A program made the position numbers and the translations under genes. From VRUE01 sp036524775 (lineage in GTDB: Bacteria; Actinomycetota; Thermoleophilia; Solirubrobacterales; 70-9), in contig DATDBO010000010.1 of NCBI GenBank assembly GCA_036524775.1, positions 1 through 34,698 on the forward strand: a stretch of DNA of 34,698 nt, given 5' to 3'. Numbering within the stretch: position 1 is the stretch's first letter; every line of letters starts with the position of its first letter. Below are positions 31,517 through 34,698 of the stretch, piece after piece. The notes beneath the pieces were generated by a model. It saw nothing but the letters and a program-made list of their open reading frames with translations, was not told the DNA's origin and made no database searches.

Positions 31517-32277
31517 CCCGCAAGATCGCCCTCGCCGTCGCCTGGCGCAGTATCCACAACTTCCTCACCAACCCGGCCTTCCTGGCGCCGGGGATCCTCT
31601 TCCCGCTCTTCTTCTTCATCGCCTTCGCCGGCGGACTCTCGGCGATCGCCGGCGCCCCCGGCTTCGACTTCACCGGCGGCTACACCGCCTTCCAGTTCGT
31701 CTTCGTCCTGCTCCAGTCGGCGGCCTTCGGCGGCGTCTTCACCGGCTTCGGCATCGCCCGCGACTTCGAGATGGGATTCGCCCGCCGCTACATGCTGGCG
31801 GCGAGCCGGCGCGGCGGGATCGTCGCCGGCTACGCGCTGGCGGCGCTGGTGCGGGCGCTGATCACCTGGACGGTCCTCACCGTCGTCGCGCTCCTCGCCG
31901 GGATGCAGGTGGGCGGCGCCGGGGTCGAACTGGTCGGCCTCTACGGCCTCGCGATCCTGGTCAACCTGGCGGCGACGCTCTGGGCGGCGGGCGTGGCGAT
32001 GCGGGTGCGCTCGATCCAAGGCGGCCCGCTGATGCAGTTCCCCACCTTCCTGATCCTCTTCCTCGCCCCGGTCTACGTGCCGCTCGAGCTGCTCAGCGGC
32101 TGGATCCACGCGGTCGCCTCGGTCAATCCCGTCACCGCGCTGCTCGAGTCGGGCCGCGGCTTCATCTCCGGCGACCCGGTCCTGGTCGCGGGCGCCTTCG
32201 CGATCGCCGCAACGCTGCCGGTCCTCTTCGCCCTCTGGGCCCGGGGCGGCCTACGCCGCGCCGAAGCGGCGGGCTGA
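31513..32277 (+). CDS. ABC-2 type permease (second)
   Basis: The 254-aa paralogue has the same layout as the first permease: N-terminal helix WRSIHNFLTNPAFLAPG, six membrane segments, coupling segment GIARDFEMGFARRYMLAASR, and late motif SVNPVTALLESGRGFISG. The two permeases probably form a heterodimer on a DrrA-type ATPase dimer. The GTG at 31513 is set by the four-base overlap; the frame remains open far upstream but only as a shadow of the first permease. The 3' end overlaps the opposing hipA by 27 bases. Confidence 0.9.
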   Translation: MTRKIALAVAWRSIHNFLTNPAFLAPGILFPLFFFIAFAGGLSAIAGAPGFDFTGGYTAFQFVFVLLQSAAFGGVFTGFGIARDFEMGFARRYMLAASRRGGIVAGYALAALVRALITWTVLTVVALLAGMQVGGAGVELVGLYGLAILVNLAATLWAAGVAMRVRSIQGGPLMQFPTFLILFLAPVYVPLELLSGWIHAVASVNPVTALLESGRGFISGDPVLVAGAFAIAATLPVLFALWARGGLRRAEAAG

Positions 32278-33528
32278 GCCCTCGGCGATCGAGCGGGCGT
32301 GCTCGGCCTGCTCGTGCTCGAAGGCGGGCGCCATGCGGTCGATCTCGGGTCGTTCGATGCCGGCACCCTTCGCCGCCGAGCGCCAATCCCTCGTCGCAGC
32401 GGCAACTTCGCCGATCGTCGCCTCGGCTTCCTCGGTGTCGAGGCGGAAGTGCTCGGCGACGTCTAACAGCACGTCCAGGCTTGCGGCGTCGGTGCCGTAG
32501 TCGATCGCAGTGCTCAGCGCCTTGGGCCCGGGTTCGGGATCGGGGTTGAGATCGAAGGCGGGCGAGAGGGACCAGCCGGCGGTGCTGCGGCGCAGGAAGC
32601 CGTGGTTGCGCAGGTGATCGTCGGTGTTGGAGATCAGCACGGAGAAAACGATCCGCCGCCATAGCTGCCGCAGCTCCTCTCCGGTGTGGTTCGAGTGCAG
32701 TTCGATCGCGTCGGCGACGTCGCGGTAGCAGCCGGCGTCTCCGTCGCCCGCTTCAAGCATCGTCATCGCGCTGACGTAGCCGATTCTCAGCTCTCCCCTG
32801 CGGTCGAAACGGTCGACGATCAACACCGCCCTCCCGGCGATCTCGTGGAGCGCTGAGTCGGGCACCCCTATGCCGGCCGCCCGAGCGAGCTCGAGCGCGA
32901 CAGCCTCCCAGCGCATCACCTCCCAGTCGTCGGCGGGGCTGGGGAACTTCGCGATCGCCACTCGACCGTTGGCGGCGATCACATGCGCCTTTGGACGCGC
33001 GCCGCCGAGCGAGCTTCCCCCACGCAGTAGCCGACGCAACTCCTCCTCGTCGGCTTCATCCCGCTCCATGCTCTCGGCCGCCCGGAGCAGGACGGGAAGC
33101 TCGATCAGGTCTGGAACCCCCGCTTGCTCATCGGCGAGGTAGGCGCCGCTCTCGGGATCGCGAAAGCGCAGTGCCCCCTGACGCAGATCGTCGCGAACGC
33201 CGAGCAGGTAATCCGCCTCGCCGAAGCTCCGCTCGGTCACCTCCTCGCGCAACGCCCGCCGGCGCTCGGTTCTCTGGATCAGCCTGCGCCCCCAACGATC
33301 CGGGGCGCAGTCTGAGAATGCGCCGAAGGTCGAGCGCCCCTCCGGAGTCTGCTGGGGTCCCTCGAGCAAGGGCAGCGCCGGATCGAGCGCATAGGCATCG
33401 TCGCGGGCGACGTAGTCGGGCAAGTAGCGAAACGTCGCGGACTCCCGGCCGCGGTGGCGGTGAACCCACATCCGTCCGGCAAGTACGTCCTCGCCGCCGA
33501 TCTGGACTATGACGTCAACCTCAGGCAT
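32251..33528 (-). CDS. hipA: HipA-type Ser/Thr kinase toxin
   Basis: The 425-aa protein has an N-terminal HipA domain (residues 1-120) with FGAFSDCAPDRWGRRL and a kinase domain. The nucleotide-gating loop GGSSLGGARPKAHV (about 171-183), the catalytic loop ISNTDDHLRNHGFL (Asp303/304, Asn308) and the metal Asp in SPAFDLNPDP (Asp326) are all present, so the kinase should be active. E. coli HipA phosphorylates GltX; targets of other HipA proteins differ. The ATG at 33528 overlaps the hipB stop by eight bases. The longer in-frame extension upstream overlaps hipB and is not used. Its end runs 27 bases into the ABC permease gene. Confidence 0.93.
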   Translation of the reverse strand: MPEVDVIVQIGGEDVLAGRMWVHRHRGRESATFRYLPDYVARDDAYALDPALPLLEGPQQTPEGRSTFGAFSDCAPDRWGRRLIQRTERRRALREEVTERSFGEADYLLGVRDDLRQGALRFRDPESGAYLADEQAGVPDLIELPVLLRAAESMERDEADEEELRRLLRGGSSLGGARPKAHVIAANGRVAIAKFPSPADDWEVMRWEAVALELARAAGIGVPDSALHEIAGRAVLIVDRFDRRGELRIGYVSAMTMLEAGDGDAGCYRDVADAIELHSNHTGEELRQLWRRIVFSVLISNTDDHLRNHGFLRRSTAGWSLSPAFDLNPDPEPGPKALSTAIDYGTDAASLDVLLDVAEHFRLDTEEAEATIGEVAAATRDWRSAAKGAGIERPEIDRMAPAFEHEQAEHARSIAEGSARRFGAA

Positions 33529-33874
33529 TGCCGGGCCCCTCCAGCTTGCGAGGACGAACACGTTTCGGGAGCTGCTGTTCGGACCGCAGCCGTCCGATAT
33601 CGCTCGCGTATGGGTCGAGCGCCTCGGCAAGCTTGTCCAGGACACCGAGGGCACGAAGGATGCGCAGGAGGTTCTCGGTGCTCACGCCCCCCTCTCCCTT
33701 CTCGAGCCGGGTCAGCGTGTCGCGCGATACGCCCGCGCGATCCGCCAGCTGAGCTTGAGTCAGCCCACGCAGGCGGCGCCACACAGCCAGGTGCCCCGCT
33801 ATCTCGCGGAGGGCGCGGCGAACAGCAGGCGGGACTTGCGCCTCCTGTCGGGCTTTATCAACTTTACGCTGCAT
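33521..33874 (-). CDS. hipB: HipB-type antitoxin and repressor (XRE family)
   Basis: The 117-aa protein has a central helix-turn-helix (about residues 35-85, LTQAQLADRAGVSRDTLTRL). It has a longer basic N-terminus than E. coli HipB and an Arg/Lys-rich tail (LPKRVRPRKLEGPG). HipB represses its own operon and inhibits HipA. The ATG at 33874 lies in a markedly A/T-rich stretch with a TATGCT box six bases upstream, so the message is probably leaderless. The promoter overlaps a candidate operator. Confidence 0.92.
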   Translation of the reverse strand: MQRKVDKARQEAQVPPAVRRALREIAGHLAVWRRLRGLTQAQLADRAGVSRDTLTRLEKGEGGVSTENLLRILRALGVLDKLAEALDPYASDIGRLRSEQQLPKRVRPRKLEGPGNA

Positions 33875-33907
33875 ATATCAAGCATATTAACACTCAAAGC
33901 CTGATAT
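33875..33907. promoter_or_regulatory. Candidate hipBA operator/promoter
   Basis: The half-sites ATATCAAGC (33875-33883) and GCCTGATAT (33899-33907) form an inverted repeat with one mismatch. They flank the -10-like TATGCT on the minus strand. The stretch up to 33930 is strikingly A/T-rich against the surroundings. A HipB dimer bound here would block the promoter. Confidence 0.5.
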
Positions 33908-33930
33908 TTCACGCTTTATATGTGTCGGGA

Positions 33931-34698
33931 TTAGCTGGCTTCTGAGACGGGCTCGCCGACGTGCTGCTCGCCGTGTTCCGGCATCGGCTCTGAGCGCAGC
34001 ACGAAGATCGCGATCGCCAGGGCGACCGCGACCATCCCGGCGCCGATCAGGTAGGCGAGGTGGAAGCCGGAGTTGAGCGCCGCGTCGACGCCGGTGCCGC
34101 CTGCTTCCAGCGTCTCGGTCCGCTCCGCCGCCAGCGTCGCCAGCACGGCGAGGCCGATTGCGCCGCCGACCTGGGCGCTGGTGTTGACGATCCCCGAGGC
34201 GAGGCCGGCGTCTTCCGGCGTCGCCCCCGACATCGCCAGGGTCATCAGCGAGGGGAAGGAGATCCCGATGCCGACGCCGATCAGCAGCATCGGCGGCAGC
34301 ACGTCGGCCAGGTACACGCCGTCGACCGGCGTGCGGGCGAAGAGCAGCAGCGCCAGGGCGATCAGGACCATGCCCGGGATCAGCATGCGGCGCGGGCCGA
34401 AGCGCATGATCAGCTTTTCCGAGTAGCCGAGCGAGAGCGTGCCCATCACCAGCGTCGCCGGCAGGAAGGCGAGGCCGACCTCGAGCGGGTCGTAGCCGAG
34501 GATCTCCTGCATATAGAGGGCGCCGAGGAAGAACATGCCGAACATCCCGGCGACGAGCAGGGCCTGGATCGCGTTGGCGCCGGAGAGGTTGCGGTTGCGG
34601 AAGAGGCCGAGCGGGACGAGCGGGTTCGCGATCCGGGCCTGGCGGGCGAGGAAGGCCGCGAAGAGCGCGGCCGAGGCGGCGCTGAGGATGAGCGTCTG
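33931..34698 (-). CDS. MFS drug exporter, DHA2/EmrB-QacA type, 3' part
   Basis: This is the C-terminal 255 residues of a 14-helix proton-driven exporter. The frame stays open to the window edge, so the 5' end is missing. Visible are IANPLVPLGLFRNRNLSGAN before a helix, then MQEILGYDPLEVGLAFLPA, the loop YSEKLIMRFGPRRMLIPG (like MFS motif A), and GLASGIVNTSAQVGGAIGLA, which is typical of the DHA2 family. The gene ends with a short acidic tail. It precedes hipB on the same strand by 56 bases but is probably transcribed separately. Confidence 0.92.
   Translation of the reverse strand, partial: QTLILSAASAALFAAFLARQARIANPLVPLGLFRNRNLSGANAIQALLVAGMFGMFFLGALYMQEILGYDPLEVGLAFLPATLVMGTLSLGYSEKLIMRFGPRRMLIPGMVLIALALLLFARTPVDGVYLADVLPPMLLIGVGIGISFPSLMTLAMSGATPEDAGLASGIVNTSAQVGGAIGLAVLATLAAERTETLEAGGTGVDAALNSGFHLAYLIGAGMVAVALAIAIFVLRSEPMPEHGEQHVGEPVSEAS

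Overview
The window is GC-rich bacterial chromosome. Dense gene packing, the DUF4235, DUF6325, DUF7144 and SHOCT families, and many starts with a TANNNT box a few bases upstream instead of a ribosome binding site all point to an actinobacterium. The class Thermoleophilia (Solirubrobacter/Conexibacter type) is my best guess, but this is inference: no rRNA or marker gene is present.

Positions 1-8408 hold a coherent lipoate-dependent dehydrogenase block. It has the 3' end of dihydrolipoyl dehydrogenase (E3), a DsbA/kappa-GST-like protein, E1 alpha, E1 beta, a strongly structured inverted repeat, E2, an opposing membrane protein, then lipB-lipA, which make and attach lipoate, and tRNA-Ala(UGC). 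An acidic conserved protein and tRNA-Ala(CGC) follow.

Positions 9384-15848 are the most interesting part. A 43-bp perfect direct repeat of the 3' half of tRNA-Ala(CGC) brackets about 6.4 kb, the signature of an integrated element. The interior holds a hicBA toxin-antitoxin pair, a small protein resembling the constant component of actinobacterial conflict systems, a translationally coupled 974-aa TPR-CHAT protease, and a convergent 523-aa protein anchored by two membrane segments. Related palindromes lie just inside both ends. No integrase is visible. I read this as a non-autonomous defence or conflict island whose full gene combination may be undescribed.

Positions 16007-20678 carry small actinobacterial families, a covalent-flavin oxidoreductase, a PhyH-like protein and an HTH regulator with two tandem RAM-like domains. 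Positions 20819-22229 form a tight three-gene tyrosinase cassette: a 46-aa membrane peptide, a tyrosinase, and a separate protein like the C-terminal domain of plant polyphenol oxidases. Then come a lipoprotein, a pair of SGNH-type cell-surface genes, a SpoIID protein, a coiled-coil protein, DUF4235, a BacA-like protein, a small membrane protein and a hydrolase-cyclase fusion.

Positions 29781-34698 hold a DrrA-type ABC exporter with two permeases, a hipBA toxin-antitoxin pair on the other strand, and the 3' part of an EmrB-type MFS exporter cut by the window edge.
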